From Campylobacter concisus (GTDB lineage: Bacteria; Campylobacterota; Campylobacteria; Campylobacterales; Campylobacteraceae): a DNA stretch of 64,000 nucleotides. This document shows, piece after piece, positions 17,028 to 27,216 of this stretch. Below the pieces are notes generated by a model. The model made no database searches, had not been told where the DNA came from, and worked only from the letters and a program-made list of their open reading frames with translations. The number at the start of each line of letters is the position of its first letter. Positions within the stretch are counted from its first letter, which is position 1. The DNA lies in assembly GCF_001891085.1 (NCBI RefSeq), contig NZ_JXUP01000003.1:1-64000 (forward strand). The letters run 5' to 3'. Position numbers and translations under genes: made by a program.

Positions 17028-17954
17028 ATGAGAGGCTATAAAATTTTCTCAGGAACGGCTAATATTGAGCTTTCAAAGAAAATTTCGCAATATCTTTCAC
17101 TTCCTCTTAGCGAGGCAAGTATAAAAAGATTTAGCGATGGAGAGATCAGCGTGCAAATCGGCGAGAGCGTGCGCGGAAAAGATGTTTTTGTCATTCAGCC
17201 AACATGTGCACCGACAAATACAAATTTAATGGAGCTGCTTATCTTGACTGATGCTTTAAGACGTAGCAGTGCAAGCTCAATAACAGCGATTGTGCCGTAT
17301 TTTGGCTACGCTAGACAAGATAGAAAAGCAGCTCCTAGAGTGCCGATCACTGCAAAACTAGTGGCAAACATGATGCAAACAGCAGGTATCGATAGAGTCG
17401 TCACTATGGACCTTCACGCAGGACAAATTCAAGGATTTTTTGATATTCCGGTTGATAACCTTTATGGAAGTATCATTTTTAATGACTACGTAAGAGCTAA
17501 AAATTTACCAAATCCAATCGTTGCAAGTCCTGATGTAGGCGGCGTTGCTCGTGCTAGAGCCTTGGCTAAAAATCTAAATCTTGACATGGTTATCGTAGAT
17601 AAACGCCGCGAAAAAGCAAACGAGAGCGAAGTGATGAATATAATCGGTGACGTAAATGGTAAAGATGTGATTTTAGTCGATGATATGATCGATACCGCTG
17701 GTACGATCGTAAAGGCAGCTGAAATTTTTAAAGAGCGTGGTGCAACTAGCGTTATGGCATTTTGTACGCATCCAGTCCTTAGTGGACCAGCTTACGATAG
17801 GCTAAGACTAGGCTTTTTAGATGAGCTAGTGGTAACAGATACAATCCCTCTAGCTGAGGAGCTTCCTTGTATAAAAGTGCTAAGTGCAGCTTCTTTATTT
17901 GGCGAAGTGATACGCCGTGTATATCACAATGAAAGCGTAAATAGCTTATTTTAA
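17028..17954 (+). CDS. prs: Ribose-phosphate pyrophosphokinase
   Basis: A 308-residue enzyme making PRPP from ribose 5-phosphate and [24 protein letters not shown] at the N-terminus, [25 protein letters not shown] and the PRPP loop [11 protein letters not shown] are all intact. It stands alone with its own promoter and a convergent terminator. Confidence 0.96.
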   Translation: MRGYKIFSGTANIELSKKISQYLSLPLSEASIKRFSDGEISVQIGESVRGKDVFVIQPTCAPTNTNLMELLILTDALRRSSASSITAIVPYFGYARQDRKAAPRVPITAKLVANMMQTAGIDRVVTMDLHAGQIQGFFDIPVDNLYGSIIFNDYVRAKNLPNPIVASPDVGGVARARALAKNLNLDMVIVDKRREKANESEVMNIIGDVNGKDVILVDDMIDTAGTIVKAAEIFKERGATSVMAFCTHPVLSGPAYDRLRLGFLDELVVTDTIPLAEELPCIKVLSAASLFGEVIRRVYHNESVNSLF

Positions 17955-17960
17955 TTAATC

Positions 17961-17996
17961 TTGGCTTTTGCTTTGAGTGTTGCAGGCAAAAGCCAA
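17961..17996. terminator. Bidirectional terminator between prs and tilS
   Basis: TTGGCTTTTGC (17961-17971) pairs with GCAAAAGCCAA (17986-17996) around a 14-base loop, in the gap between convergent stops. Confidence 0.7.
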
Positions 17997-18000
17997 ATCT

Positions 18001-18990
18001 TTAATGCTTATTAGAATTTAATTTTGATAAATCAAAATTTGTAGCAAAAAGATAGCCTCTATTTATAGCTGGAATTTTTAAAATTCTAGCCTTCTCTTTA
18101 AAAATTTTTGGCATTATGGCTTTGCAAATTGGAGTTACTAGAAGGTAAGTATCTGCGTATCCGACAGCAATCTTGCCACTTAGCACCACGCTTGTTTGCT
18201 TTGCTAAATTTGCATTTAGCTCATCTTTTTGAGCCTTACTTAAAAGCACATTTAGCTCTTTTGCCGCCATATCAACGCCTCGTATCGCATTACTATCTTT
18301 TTTTATGATAAAAATTTCATCACTTATTTTTGTGATATTTGGCATTAAAATTTGTCTATCGGCTTCCAAAAACTCAAAGCTCTTTTGCACGCCACTAAAA
18401 TAATTATCTAAAAATGGCTCACTAAAATTTAGCCTCATGAAGCTTCTTTTAAACTCACCTTTTAAATTTGTCTTATCGACAAAGTAGCGCAAACCTCGCT
18501 CGTCAAGGTAGCTTTGAAGCTCTTTTTTGCGTAAATTTAAAAGCGGCCTAACTAGCCAAAAGTGCTTTCTCTTTTCAAGCTCGCTCATGCTAAAGAGCTC
18601 TTTTAGTCCAGCACCCTTACTAAGCTGCATCAAAAACCACTCAAATTTATCATCAAACTGATGCGCTAGGATCAAATTTTCATAGCCAAATTTTTGGCAA
18701 ATTTCTCCAAAAAACTCATATCTTGCCTCGCGCGCATTTTTTTCAAAATTTGATTTATCTAAAAAAACGCTTTTAGTATAAATTTTTTTACCAAATTTAT
18801 CTGCGAGCTCTTTTGCACTTTTTATCTCGTTTTTGCTTTGCTCTCGAACATTGTAATCAACTATCGCTAGATCAAATTTGATCCCAGCATCTTCTAAAAT
18901 GTAAAAAAGTGCAGTGCTGTCTATACCGTGCGAGAATGCAAGCAGGTTTGCACCTGAGTTTAGCTTTTCTCGCACATTTTGGCTTATCAT
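18001..18990 (-). CDS. tilS: tRNA(Ile)-lysidine synthase
   Basis: A 329-residue PP-loop ATPase that puts lysidine on C34 of tRNA-Ile(CAU) so AUA is read as isoleucine. [12 protein letters not shown] is the P-loop (SxGxDS form), with DYNVREQS and [11 protein letters not shown] following; the Campylobacter form is shorter than in E. coli, lacking much of the C-terminal domain. It overlaps the rimO end by four bases. Confidence 0.9.
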   Translation of the reverse strand: MISQNVREKLNSGANLLAFSHGIDSTALFYILEDAGIKFDLAIVDYNVREQSKNEIKSAKELADKFGKKIYTKSVFLDKSNFEKNAREARYEFFGEICQKFGYENLILAHQFDDKFEWFLMQLSKGAGLKELFSMSELEKRKHFWLVRPLLNLRKKELQSYLDERGLRYFVDKTNLKGEFKRSFMRLNFSEPFLDNYFSGVQKSFEFLEADRQILMPNITKISDEIFIIKKDSNAIRGVDMAAKELNVLLSKAQKDELNANLAKQTSVVLSGKIAVGYADTYLLVTPICKAIMPKIFKEKARILKIPAINRGYLFATNFDLSKLNSNKH

Positions 18991-20297
18991 TTTGCTTTTT
19001 TGATGATTTTAGCGATCAGCTTTTGATCGACCACGTCAGTGACCTCACAAAGGTAGAGTGAGCCGATCTCAAGCTCTTTTACATCGCTCTCGTTTATTAA
19101 AATTTCACCGTCTATATCTTTATCCCAGATGTCTTTTTTGGCTGCGTAAAACATCTCACCCTCGCTGCTTTCACCCTCAAGGGAAGCATAAATTTGCTTT
19201 CCAATCTCTTTTTGCAAGCTCTCATTTATCGATTTTTTAGTGATTTTTTCTATCTTGTTTAGTCTTTTTGAGATGATCTTGGCTGGGATTTGCTCCATTT
19301 CAAAAGATACTGTGTCTTCTTCTTTTGAGTAGGCAAAGGCTGAAATTCTATCGAAATTAAACTCTTCTAAAAATTTGCAAAGCTCCTCAAAATCCTCCTC
19401 GCTCTCGCCTGGATGTCCTACGATGACGCCAGTTCGTAAGAATGAATTTTTGGCATTTCTCATCAAATTTAAAAGCTCTTTTATCTTTTTAGCGCCACTT
19501 CCACGCTTCATTATCTTTAGCATATCTTCGCTGATGTGTTGGATCGGCATGTCAAAGTAGTTGTGAAAGACAGGCGAGGCGATGATACGCTCAATTAGCT
19601 CCTTGCTGGTCGTACTTGGGTAGAGGTAGAGTATCCTAGCACTTCTTACGCCCTTTATCTTTTCTATCTCGTCTATTAAATTTATAAGCCCGTCGCTAAC
19701 GCCTTGATCGCGCATATATGAGCTTGAGTCCTGAGATAAAAAGCTAAAGTCGTAGTAGCCTTTTTTGACTAGATTTTTAACCTCATTTACGATGTTTTCA
19801 AGCGAGCGTGATTTTAGCTTGCCTTTAAATGTCGGTATCGCACAAAAACTGCATTTTTGGTTACAGCCCTCTGAAATTTTGATGTAGGCGTGGTAGTTTG
19901 AGCCAGTTATCACACGCTCTTCATTTGCTTGCAGATAAGTTTGCGGGCTAAATAAATTTTGCTTTTTCAAGATGATCTCATCGATCTTGTCATAGTCAGC
20001 CACGCCGGTAAAGAGATCGACCTCTGGTAGCTCTTTCATAAGCTCATCTTTATATCGCTGCATAAGACAGCCAGTCACTACTAGCAAAGAGCCATTTTTA
20101 CGAGCTTCGTGCATTTCAAGTATGGTTTGGATACTCTCTTCTTTGGCAGATTTTATAAAGCCGCAGGTATTTACGATGATGACGTCAGCGTCACTGATAT
20201 CATCCGTAATGTCGTAGTTTTGCAGTCTACCAAGCATGATCTCAGAATCAACTAAATTTTTGTTACAGCCAAGTGAAATTAAGTGAAGTTTTGGCAT
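18987..20297 (-). CDS. rimO: Ribosomal protein S12 methylthiotransferase
   Basis: A 436-residue radical SAM enzyme that methylthiolates Asp of S12. The N-terminal cluster Cys occur in [15 protein letters not shown] and TGCLMQRY; the radical SAM motif is [11 protein letters not shown]; a TRAM domain closes the protein. The [10 protein letters not shown] start separates it from MiaB, which is also in the window. Confidence 0.93.
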   Translation of the reverse strand: MPKLHLISLGCNKNLVDSEIMLGRLQNYDITDDISDADVIIVNTCGFIKSAKEESIQTILEMHEARKNGSLLVVTGCLMQRYKDELMKELPEVDLFTGVADYDKIDEIILKKQNLFSPQTYLQANEERVITGSNYHAYIKISEGCNQKCSFCAIPTFKGKLKSRSLENIVNEVKNLVKKGYYDFSFLSQDSSSYMRDQGVSDGLINLIDEIEKIKGVRSARILYLYPSTTSKELIERIIASPVFHNYFDMPIQHISEDMLKIMKRGSGAKKIKELLNLMRNAKNSFLRTGVIVGHPGESEEDFEELCKFLEEFNFDRISAFAYSKEEDTVSFEMEQIPAKIISKRLNKIEKITKKSINESLQKEIGKQIYASLEGESSEGEMFYAAKKDIWDKDIDGEILINESDVKELEIGSLYLCEVTDVVDQKLIAKIIKKAK

Positions 20298-20299
20298 TT

Positions 20300-21121
20300 T
20301 TAGATCCAGATGTTGTCTATTAGCCTAGTTTTACCAACGTAAGCTGCTACTAAAATGATGGTGTTATTTTTTTCTATTTTGGAAATTTCATTTAAATTTC
20401 TATCCGTAATGGCGACATAATCAACCTTTAATGGCTCTAACACTTCAAGCATCTTTGTTTTGATCTCACTTGTGTCTTCCTCGCCGTTTTGGATCAAATT
20501 TTGTGCTTTATTTAGCGATCTTGAAAGCCTTAGAGCATTACATTTATCTTCGTCGCAGATATAGACATTTCTACTTGAAAGTGCAAGTCCGTCTGGCTCT
20601 CTAACGATATCGCAAGCCACTAGGCTAGTATTAAGAAAAAATGTCTTTATCATGTTTTGCACGATGATTAATTGTTGTGTATCTTTTTTGCCCATGTAAA
20701 CGCTATTTGCACGAGTTAGGCGAAATAGCTTGTTTAGCACTCTTAGCACGCCATCAAAGTGGCCTGGTCTAGTTTTGCCCTCTAAGATGGCTGAAAATTT
20801 CTTTGGAGCGATAATTAGAGGCTCATCATCAAAGTAAAGTTCATTAGCATCTGGGATAAAAATAGCACTAACGCCATTTTGCTCGCAAATTTTAATGTCG
20901 TTTTGTTCGTTTCTTGGGTATTTGTCCAGATCTTCGCCTGGTAAAAATTGAGTTGGATTAACGAATGTTGAGACGATACTTATCTCATTTTCGTTCACGC
21001 ATTTTTTAATAAGGCTAACGTGTCCGTTATGAAGCGCGCCCATGGTCGGCACAAAACCGATCTTTGCGCTTGTGCTAGAGACGAAATTTTCAAGTTCTTT
21101 TATAGTTCTTATGATTTGCAT
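20300..21121 (-). CDS. panC: Pantothenate synthetase
   Basis: The 273-residue enzyme joins pantoate and beta-alanine for coenzyme [15 protein letters not shown] has the HxGH motif, [31 protein letters not shown] and LALSSRNVY (KMSKS-like loop) follow in order. It lies two bases upstream of rimO, so the three minus-strand genes form an operon. Confidence 0.94.
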   Translation of the reverse strand: MQIIRTIKELENFVSSTSAKIGFVPTMGALHNGHVSLIKKCVNENEISIVSTFVNPTQFLPGEDLDKYPRNEQNDIKICEQNGVSAIFIPDANELYFDDEPLIIAPKKFSAILEGKTRPGHFDGVLRVLNKLFRLTRANSVYMGKKDTQQLIIVQNMIKTFFLNTSLVACDIVREPDGLALSSRNVYICDEDKCNALRLSRSLNKAQNLIQNGEEDTSEIKTKMLEVLEPLKVDYVAITDRNLNEISKIEKNNTIILVAAYVGKTRLIDNIWI

Positions 21122-21211
21122 TTTGACTCTTTTTATTTGAAATTTTAACTTGGCATTGTAACAAAAAAGGATTAAAAGGGCGTAAATTTAAAAATGTAAG
21201 CAACTTTTGGC

Positions 21212-21217
21212 TAAAAT
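21212..21217 (+). promoter_or_regulatory. prfB -10 box
   Basis: TAAAAT in TTTTGGCTAAAATCGG, nearly the same context as the gmhB promoter, lies 24 bases before the prfB start. Confidence 0.5.
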
Positions 21218-21241
21218 CGGCAAAAATTTTTGGAGAAAAAC

Positions 21242-22342
21242 TTGGATAGTTACGAATACAACGAGCTTTTAAAGAAGCTACAAACAAAAGTTGAAAACAT
21301 AGGCTCTATTGTAAAGCCTGAAGAGATAAAGGCTAGACTAAAAGAGATCGAGGCCACCGAGCAAGATCCTGATTTTTGGCAAGATATCGCAAGAGCTGGG
21401 GCACTAAATAAAGAAAAAACTAAAATTTCAAATATGCTTGCAAAATTTAACGACGCTAATCAGGCAGTAAGTGATGCAAAGGAGCTCTTTGAGCTAGCAA
21501 ATTCTGAAAATGACGAGGAGACTATAAAATCTCTTTTTGATGACGCTAAAAATTTAGATGAAAAGATAGTAAATTTAGAAATTTCTATGCTTTTAAGCGG
21601 CGAAGATGACGGCAAAAATGCGATCGTATCGATCCATCCTGGAGCGGGCGGCACTGAGAGTAACGACTGGGCGAGCATGCTTTATAGGATGTATCTTAGA
21701 TTTTGCGAGCGTGAGGGCTTTAAGGTCGAGACTCTTGACTTTCAAGAAGGCGATGAGGCAGGGCTAAAGGATGTGAGCTTTATCGTAAAAGGTGAAAATG
21801 CCTATGGGTACTTTAAAGCAGAAAATGGCATCCACAGGCTCGTTCGCACAAGTCCATTTGATAGTGCAGGGCGCCGTCATACAAGCTTTTCAAGTGTCAT
21901 GGTAAGTCCTGAAATAGATGATGATATAGAGATCGAGATCGAGGAAAAAGATCTAAAGATAGATACTTATAGAGCAAGCGGTGCAGGCGGTCAGCACGTA
22001 AATAAAACAGAATCAGCCATCCGCATCACGCATATACCAACTGGCATCGTCGTGCAGTGCCAAAACGACCGCAGCCAGCACAAAAATAGAGCTACAGCGA
22101 TGAAAATGCTAAAATCTCGTCTTTACGAGCTTGAGCTGATGAAACAACAAGAGGCAAGTAACAGCATCGAAAAAAGCGAAATCGGCTGGGGGCATCAGAT
22201 AAGATCATATGTGCTTTTCCCATATCAGCAGGTAAAAGATAACCGCAGCGGCGAGGCATACTCACAAACTGATGCGATACTTGATGGCGACATCAAAAAG
22301 ATGATAGAAGGTGTTTTGATCGCTCAAAAGGCGGACGCGTAG
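21242..22342 (+). CDS. prfB: Peptide chain release factor 2
   Basis: The 366-residue factor ends translation at UGA/UAA. SPF in [13 protein letters not shown] is the codon-reading tripeptide, and [11 protein letters not shown] has the catalytic GGQ. The TTG at 21242 (LDSYEYNEL...) has GGAG just before it and matches the family start better than the upstream TTG at 21230. The gene is one continuous frame: the autoregulatory UGA frameshift found near codon 25 of many prfB genes is absent. Confidence 0.93.
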   Translation: MDSYEYNELLKKLQTKVENIGSIVKPEEIKARLKEIEATEQDPDFWQDIARAGALNKEKTKISNMLAKFNDANQAVSDAKELFELANSENDEETIKSLFDDAKNLDEKIVNLEISMLLSGEDDGKNAIVSIHPGAGGTESNDWASMLYRMYLRFCEREGFKVETLDFQEGDEAGLKDVSFIVKGENAYGYFKAENGIHRLVRTSPFDSAGRRHTSFSSVMVSPEIDDDIEIEIEEKDLKIDTYRASGAGGQHVNKTESAIRITHIPTGIVVQCQNDRSQHKNRATAMKMLKSRLYELELMKQQEASNSIEKSEIGWGHQIRSYVLFPYQQVKDNRSGEAYSQTDAILDGDIKKMIEGVLIAQKADA

Positions 22343-22352
22343 TAAATTTATA

Positions 22353-22385
22353 AAAAGAGATGAGAGCTAAAATTTCATCTCTTTT
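22353..22385. terminator. Bidirectional terminator after prfB
   Basis: AAAAGAGATGA (22353-22363) pairs with TCATCTCTTTT (22375-22385), and an interleaved AGCTAAAA (22365-22372) with TTTTAGCT (22382-22389) offers a second stem. It overlaps the last codons of the opposing lipoprotein gene. Confidence 0.7.
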
Positions 22386-22918
22386 AGCTTTATGCACGCT
22401 TCTTCTTTACCTTTAAAGCAAGCCTCATCAAGATAAATTCTTGCTTTCTTATAGTCATTTTTACCTAGATAGATAAGCCCCAGATCGTAGCTAGCCTCGC
22501 TTGAGCCAAGGCTTGTAGCTTTTTCATAAAAATATATCGCTTTTTCTAAATTTTTATTGACCCCAAGGCCGTATTCGTATATATATCCAGCACTTCTTAG
22601 TCCGTCTATATTGCCATATCTGCCAGCTGTCTCAAACCAAAAAAGTGCTCTTAAGATATCTTTGCTAAAGCCTTTGCCATCACGAAAACAAACGCCAGTT
22701 TGCTGCATGGCAAGCACATTTCCATCTTTTGCGTAATCATAAAATCTCTTACAAGCTTTTGGATAGTTACCTTCATTGTATAGATATATAGCATCTGCTA
22801 TTTGTTCGACCTCTGGATCAAGTGGTGGCTCGCTAAGGCCAAAATTTTGTGAAATTTGATCTAACGAACATCCCCAAAATAGCAAAACACTAAACACAAA
22901 AATGATAAATTTTTTCAT
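22367..22918 (-). CDS. Sel1-repeat lipoprotein
   Basis: A 183-residue protein with a lipoprotein signal (FVFSVLLFWGC, Cys17). The rest has Sel1-type repeats: AMQQTGVCFRDGKGFSKD, GLRSAGYIYEYGLGVNKN and EASYDLGLIYLGKNDYKKA. Sel1 lipoproteins act as helical scaffolds in the envelope. It is divergent from the 106-residue gene and resembles the two Sel1 genes at 24670 and 25324. Confidence 0.8.
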   Translation of the reverse strand: MKKFIIFVFSVLLFWGCSLDQISQNFGLSEPPLDPEVEQIADAIYLYNEGNYPKACKRFYDYAKDGNVLAMQQTGVCFRDGKGFSKDILRALFWFETAGRYGNIDGLRSAGYIYEYGLGVNKNLEKAIYFYEKATSLGSSEASYDLGLIYLGKNDYKKARIYLDEACFKGKEEACIKLKEMKF

Positions 22919-22960
22919 ATTTGTCCTTGAAAATTTAGGCGATTTTATCCAATTTTATCT

Positions 22961-22966
22961 TATAAT
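22961..22966 (+). promoter_or_regulatory. -10 box for the 22996 gene
   Basis: TATAAT in ATCTTATAATGCCC, 30 bases before the ATG; AAAGGAAC precedes the start. Confidence 0.6.
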
Positions 22967-22995
22967 GCCCGCAAATTTTAAGCAAAAGGAACGAT

Positions 22996-23316
22996 ATGGA
23001 TCATAATGCACTTTTAATCCAGCTTGGCTATAACGTCAATGAAACGACCACTGCTCAAATGTGTAGAATTTTAAACAATACTGATGGTCTTTTGCCAAAG
23101 AGCATAATTGAACTAAACGATCATTTAAAGCCACACCTTTGTTTTGTGGCGATGAGTGGAAGTGAAGATAGACTAAAGATAAAAAATGTAGCTACCGTTA
23201 ATGAAATAAAAGAGCGAGTTGATGAGATTATAAAAAACTGGGCTAATAAATATAAAATGGAGCTAAAAAAGATAAATGAAACAACTTACTATATAATGGG
23301 AAAGATAAGGGACTGA
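22996..23316 (+). CDS. Small cytosolic protein of unknown function
   Basis: A 106-residue protein without signal or membrane segment; mixed alpha/beta with a long charged helix (EIKERVDEIIKNWANKYKME). Not recognised. It sits two bases before the RclA-like gene with its own promoter, so the two are likely cotranscribed and may work together. Confidence 0.6.
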   Translation: MDHNALLIQLGYNVNETTTAQMCRILNNTDGLLPKSIIELNDHLKPHLCFVAMSGSEDRLKIKNVATVNEIKERVDEIIKNWANKYKMELKKINETTYYIMGKIRD

Positions 23317-23318
23317 AA

Positions 23319-24659
23319 ATGAAATATGATATTGTAATTATTGGTTTTGGAAAAGCTGGCAAAACGCTAGCGGTTAAAGCTGCCGCACTTGGCAAAAAAG
23401 TAGCTCTTGTAGAGAGATCGCCAAAAATGTATGGAGGCACTTGCATAAATGTTGGCTGCATACCAACCAAACGTCTAATAACAGCCGCTAAAGAGGCAAA
23501 ATTTGTAAATAATAGCGTTGAAAGCGAATATTACACACTTAGCGTTGAAAATAAAAATAAGCTAATCTCAGCTTTGAATGCTAAAAACTATGCGATGCTA
23601 AATGATAAAGAAAATATAGATGTGATCGATGGTATTGGCTCATTTGCTAGTGAAAATAGCGTACTTGTAACAACGCCAAGTGGTGAGAAAAAGATAATAG
23701 AGGGCGATTTTATTATCATAAATAGTGGCTCAAAAGAGGCAGATACTCCTTTTGAGGTTGTAAGCTCAAATGTATTTTCAAGCCAAACTTTGCTTGATCT
23801 AAAAAATTTACCAAAGCATTTTGTCATTATCGGTAGTGGTTTTATCGGTATAGAGTTTGCATCAATGTTTGCAAATTTTGGCTCAAAAGTGACTATCGTA
23901 GGGCGTTCAAAACTACTTAAAAACGAAGATGATGATATAGCTAATAGCGTAAAAGAAGCTCTTAGAGTCCAAGGCGTTGAAATTTTAGAGGGTTGCGAGA
24001 TAGGGTGTATTAAAGAAAATGTATTAAATTTCAAGCAAAATGGCGAGCAAAGATGCCTTAGAGCTGATGCATTTTTGATCGCACTTGGCAGAGTGGCAAA
24101 TGTAGATGATTTAAATTTAAAAGCTGCTGGAGTTGAGCTAAATGAAAAAGGCTTTATAAAGATAAATGACACACTTCAAACAAATGTGCCAAATATATAC
24201 GCGGTGGGTGATGTACGTGGCGGAGAGCTTTTCACTTATACGAGCTTGGATGATTTTAGGATAGTTTTCTCACAAATTTTTGGCGATAAAAAGAGAAATA
24301 CTAAAAATAGAAGCATTCATGCAAATGTGCTGTTTACCGATACTCCACTAGCAAGAGTCGGCGTAAATGCAAAAGAAGCTAGCAAGCTTGGGCTAAATTT
24401 TAAAGAGCTAAAGCTTAGCATGGCAACAGTACCAGGCGCAAAAGTACTAAATCACGATGTAGGTATGCTAAAAGCTATCGTTGATGCACAAAGTGGAGAA
24501 ATTTTGGGTGCTAGCTTTCACTGCATCTATGCAAATGAGCTGATAAATGAAATCGCAATTGCAATGAATTTAAAAGCAAACTCAAATTTCTTTAAAAATC
24601 AAATTTTCACTCATCCAAGTATCAGTGAAGCACTAAATGACTTATTTGGACAATTTTAA
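23319..24659 (+). CDS. RclA-like pyridine nucleotide-disulfide oxidoreductase
   Basis: A 446-residue FAD flavoprotein. IIGFGKAGKTLAVKAA replaces the common GxGxxG start and, with MYGGTCINVGCIPTKRL (redox pair Cys42/Cys47), recalls E. coli RclA, a reductase for reactive-chlorine and copper stress. The NAD-binding loop is VIIGSGFIGIEFA and the C-terminal interface motif HPSISEALND has the catalytic His. Dihydrolipoamide dehydrogenase is less likely because no lipoyl enzyme genes are near. Substrate unproven. Confidence 0.78.
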   Translation: MKYDIVIIGFGKAGKTLAVKAAALGKKVALVERSPKMYGGTCINVGCIPTKRLITAAKEAKFVNNSVESEYYTLSVENKNKLISALNAKNYAMLNDKENIDVIDGIGSFASENSVLVTTPSGEKKIIEGDFIIINSGSKEADTPFEVVSSNVFSSQTLLDLKNLPKHFVIIGSGFIGIEFASMFANFGSKVTIVGRSKLLKNEDDDIANSVKEALRVQGVEILEGCEIGCIKENVLNFKQNGEQRCLRADAFLIALGRVANVDDLNLKAAGVELNEKGFIKINDTLQTNVPNIYAVGDVRGGELFTYTSLDDFRIVFSQIFGDKKRNTKNRSIHANVLFTDTPLARVGVNAKEASKLGLNFKELKLSMATVPGAKVLNHDVGMLKAIVDAQSGEILGASFHCIYANELINEIAIAMNLKANSNFFKNQIFTHPSISEALNDLFGQF

Positions 24660-24669
24660 AAGGAAAAGA

Positions 24670-25323
24670 ATGAAAAAATATTTATTGCTTTTATCGGCTT
24701 TATTTTTCACTGGCTGCTTAAATGTGATTGGTATAGGACAAAAACAAGATGATTCGTGGCAGCAACCAAAGGACGAAAAGGTGGTGCAAAACAAAGAGCA
24801 AATTTCAAGAAATGCAATCGAAATTTTAATACCAAAATGCGAAGAAGGCGATGCGGAAGCTTGCAACGATTTGGGTGTAAATTACGAGCTTTTAAAAGAA
24901 TATGAAAATGCTTTAACAAATTATAAAAAAGCTTGCGATGCTAAGGTGCAAGTCGGTTGTGCAAATTTGGGCACTCTTTATGAGCTTGGACTCGGAGTTA
25001 AAAAAAATCCAAAAAAAGCAATTTCAATTTATAAAGAAAGTTGCAATGGCGGAGGCATGCAAGCTTGCTATCACTTAGGCAATGCTTACAGAAAAGGCGA
25101 AATCGTTAAGAGAGATTATTACTTAGCAATGCAAGCTTATACAAATGCATGCAATGCTGGTGATTTGCCAAGTTGCGCCAATATCGGAGCGATGTATGAG
25201 CTTGGTCTTGGTGTTAATAAAGACGAAAAAAGGGCTTATGGAATTTATAAAGTCGCTTGCTTTCGTGGGCTAAGCAAGGCATGCCCGCAGATGAAAAGAC
25301 TAGGCACAAAGCTAGGAATGTAA
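24670..25323 (+). CDS. Sel1-repeat lipoprotein, cysteine-rich
   Basis: A 217-residue lipoprotein (LLSALFFTGC, lipid Cys15) with several Sel1 repeats that each carry a Cys pair: DAEACNDLGVNYELLKEYENA, VGCANLGTLYELGLGVKKN, MQACYHLGNAYRKG, PSCANIGAMYELGLGVNKD. The regular Cys spacing suggests disulfide-linked repeats as in Helicobacter cysteine-rich (Hcp) proteins. The ATG at 24670 has AAGGAAAA just upstream. It follows the flavoprotein closely. Confidence 0.82.
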   Translation: MKKYLLLLSALFFTGCLNVIGIGQKQDDSWQQPKDEKVVQNKEQISRNAIEILIPKCEEGDAEACNDLGVNYELLKEYENALTNYKKACDAKVQVGCANLGTLYELGLGVKKNPKKAISIYKESCNGGGMQACYHLGNAYRKGEIVKRDYYLAMQAYTNACNAGDLPSCANIGAMYELGLGVNKDEKRAYGIYKVACFRGLSKACPQMKRLGTKLGM

Positions 25324-25953
25324 GTGAAAAAGGTCTTAAATTTTGGTCTTATTTTGACTATGAGTTTTATGCTTAGTGGTTGCTGGTCGTGGCAAAAGAT
25401 GGTAAGCTTTGGCTTTTGGCAAAGTGATGAAGAGGCTAGGGTAGAGCGTCTTGAGCTTGAAAAAGAGAAGATGATGCAAAACTGCGAGAGCGGAAATAGC
25501 ATCGACTGCAACAACCTAGCTGTAAATTTTAGCAACGAAAAGGACTTTGTAAAAGCAAAAGGCTACTACGAAAAGGCTTGCAATGCTGGGCTTGTAACGG
25601 CGTGCTCAAATTTAGGTCAAATTTATGAGCAAGGGCTGATTGATGAGCAAAAAGATATAGAAAAAGCTCTAAAACTTTATAAACTAGCTTGTGATAGTGG
25701 CGATGGCGTTGGCTGCTATAATGAGGCTATGGGGCTAAAATCCTACATCGAAAGTGAAAATTTAAAGACTCATAAGATAGATAGAACTAAGGCCGAGGCT
25801 AGAGTGCTGAGGCTTTTGGCAAAGAGCTGCGAGCTTGAGTATGCTCAGTCATGCTTTTTGCTTGCAAAGCTAAGCGGCAATGAAGCAAAGGCAGACACAC
25901 TTTACAAAAGAGCTTGCCAGCTTGGTAAGTGTGTGGAGAAAAAGCGATACTAG
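25324..25953 (+). CDS. Sel1-repeat lipoprotein, second copy
   Basis: A 209-residue paralog starting with GTG immediately after the previous stop. Signal with lipobox MLSGC; repeats such as SIDCNNLAVNFSNEKDFVKA and TACSNLGQIYEQGLIDEQK keep the paired Cys. It ends KCVEKKRY. With the preceding gene it forms a tandem duplication at the end of the RclA-like operon. Confidence 0.8.
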   Translation: MKKVLNFGLILTMSFMLSGCWSWQKMVSFGFWQSDEEARVERLELEKEKMMQNCESGNSIDCNNLAVNFSNEKDFVKAKGYYEKACNAGLVTACSNLGQIYEQGLIDEQKDIEKALKLYKLACDSGDGVGCYNEAMGLKSYIESENLKTHKIDRTKAEARVLRLLAKSCELEYAQSCFLLAKLSGNEAKADTLYKRACQLGKCVEKKRY

Positions 25954-26024
25954 TCAAAAAGCTGTTCTAAAAATTCGCAATAAATCAACAAAGGTTCTTC
26001 TTGAGTCTTTTACAATTTGATGTT

Positions 26025-26588
26025 TTATTCGAGAAATTCTAAAAATGTCTCCAAGTGTGTACAGATCTCGCCAATATCTTGTTTGGAGTAGTTAGTTTAA
26101 AGACTTATATAGCTTACACCAGCTTCTCTTTGCTGGCTTCTTTTATCTTGTTTGTTTCTATTACGTAAGTGTGACAGCCACTTAAAACGATATCTATTGC
26201 ACTATCTGCTTTATATTCATCTACAAATTTTTTGATAGCATCAGATCTTGCGTCGTTTTTGTATATTACAGAATAGGGTATCTTTAAGTAACGTTTAGCG
26301 ATATTTTCTATAAGGTCGCCTTGTGTACTCATATTATTTTTAAATTTTTAGTTCCTATACAGTTTTCAAAAACTACTACATCCGCTTCTACACTTACTCT
26401 TCCATGCCCAGTAGCTGTGATTGAGGCATACTGATAGCCTTTTTGTTCTAAAATTTCTTTTATATCGCGTACTATTTTTATGGCACTAAAACTACTTGAT
26501 AACAAAATAGATTACAAAAATTATCTTGATCATCTAGTATCGCTACTTTTGTAGATGTTGAGCTTATATCAATACCGATGAAATACAT
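26025..26588 (-). pseudogene. Collapsed 2-hydroxyacyl-CoA dehydratase activase/D-component gene
   Basis: Pieces of one large gene remain in three frames. From 26588: MYFIGIDISSTSTKVAILDD, the ATPase start of BcrA/BadF activases, then a stop. Next, in another frame, YASITATGHGRVSVEAD, the activase TGyGR region. Then 26332-26114: RYLKIPYSVIYKNDARSDAIKKF and IVLSGCHTYVIE, as in the D component. Last, a piece ending HLETFLEFLE at 26025. The full fused protein usually exceeds 1000 residues, so most is deleted. The 25954-26024 gap holds nothing recognised. Confidence 0.75.
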
Positions 26589-26679
26589 AAATTTATGTCT
26601 ATAAAAATATAATTTCTATAACTAAGAACTTGAGAGAAATGTTATCTATTTGTAGCTTTTTTAAATAAAATCTAAAATT

Positions 26680-27216
26680 TCACTTCAACCCAAAGACTTT
26701 TATATTAAAAGTAGTATGGATTTTATCCTTTTCGCCTTTCATGACGATAGGAAATTCGGTCTTTACGATACTATCATAGCTGCTAAGCGCATCTAAAAAG
26801 TCATAAAATTTTTGTGGTGTCCTTAGAGAGCTAGTTACATTTAGGCGAAATCTGAAAAATTTCTCACTAGCGTTATTATCACTTTCTTCTATTTTACTAA
26901 GGCTTACTTCACTAAAAAATTTGGAGGCAAAATCTATAAATTTATCTTTATCAAATTTAGTCTCAAAAGCTGAAATGATAGCTCCATCTTTTTGTTTGGT
27001 TGCTTCAAGGACTTTAAATTTAGCTTCAAATTCATTTTTTACTTTTGTATAAGATGAGGTCTGTGAATAATTTTGTCTAGTTAGGCTTTTAAATTCTTTT
27101 ATATTTGGCACGATAAAACCAAATATCATAATGAAGCAAACTACAATAAAAGCAAATATAAAAAGTAAAAGCTTGACGGGATCTATTTTTTCTAAGCTCG
27201 TATCTTTTTTACTCAT
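26680..27216 (-). CDS. PilO-like membrane protein
   Basis: A 178-residue protein: short basic cytosolic part, one membrane span (about residues 15-37), a coiled-coil-like stretch, then a ferredoxin-like alpha/beta end (FRFRLNVTSSLRTPQKFYDFLDAL) typical of PilO/GspM-type alignment proteins. The ATG at 27216 has GAGGG before it; it overlaps the upstream gene by eight bases. It is the last gene of a minus-strand operon. Family assigned from architecture, not from a diagnostic motif. Confidence 0.5.
   Translation of the reverse strand: MSKKDTSLEKIDPVKLLLFIFAFIVVCFIMIFGFIVPNIKEFKSLTRQNYSQTSSYTKVKNEFEAKFKVLEATKQKDGAIISAFETKFDKDKFIDFASKFFSEVSLSKIEESDNNASEKFFRFRLNVTSSLRTPQKFYDFLDALSSYDSIVKTEFPIVMKGEKDKIHTTFNIKVFGLK

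Noticed and set aside
21230-21330. Programmed UGA frameshift in prfB
   Set aside because: The gene is a single open frame from its start; no in-frame stop near codon 25.
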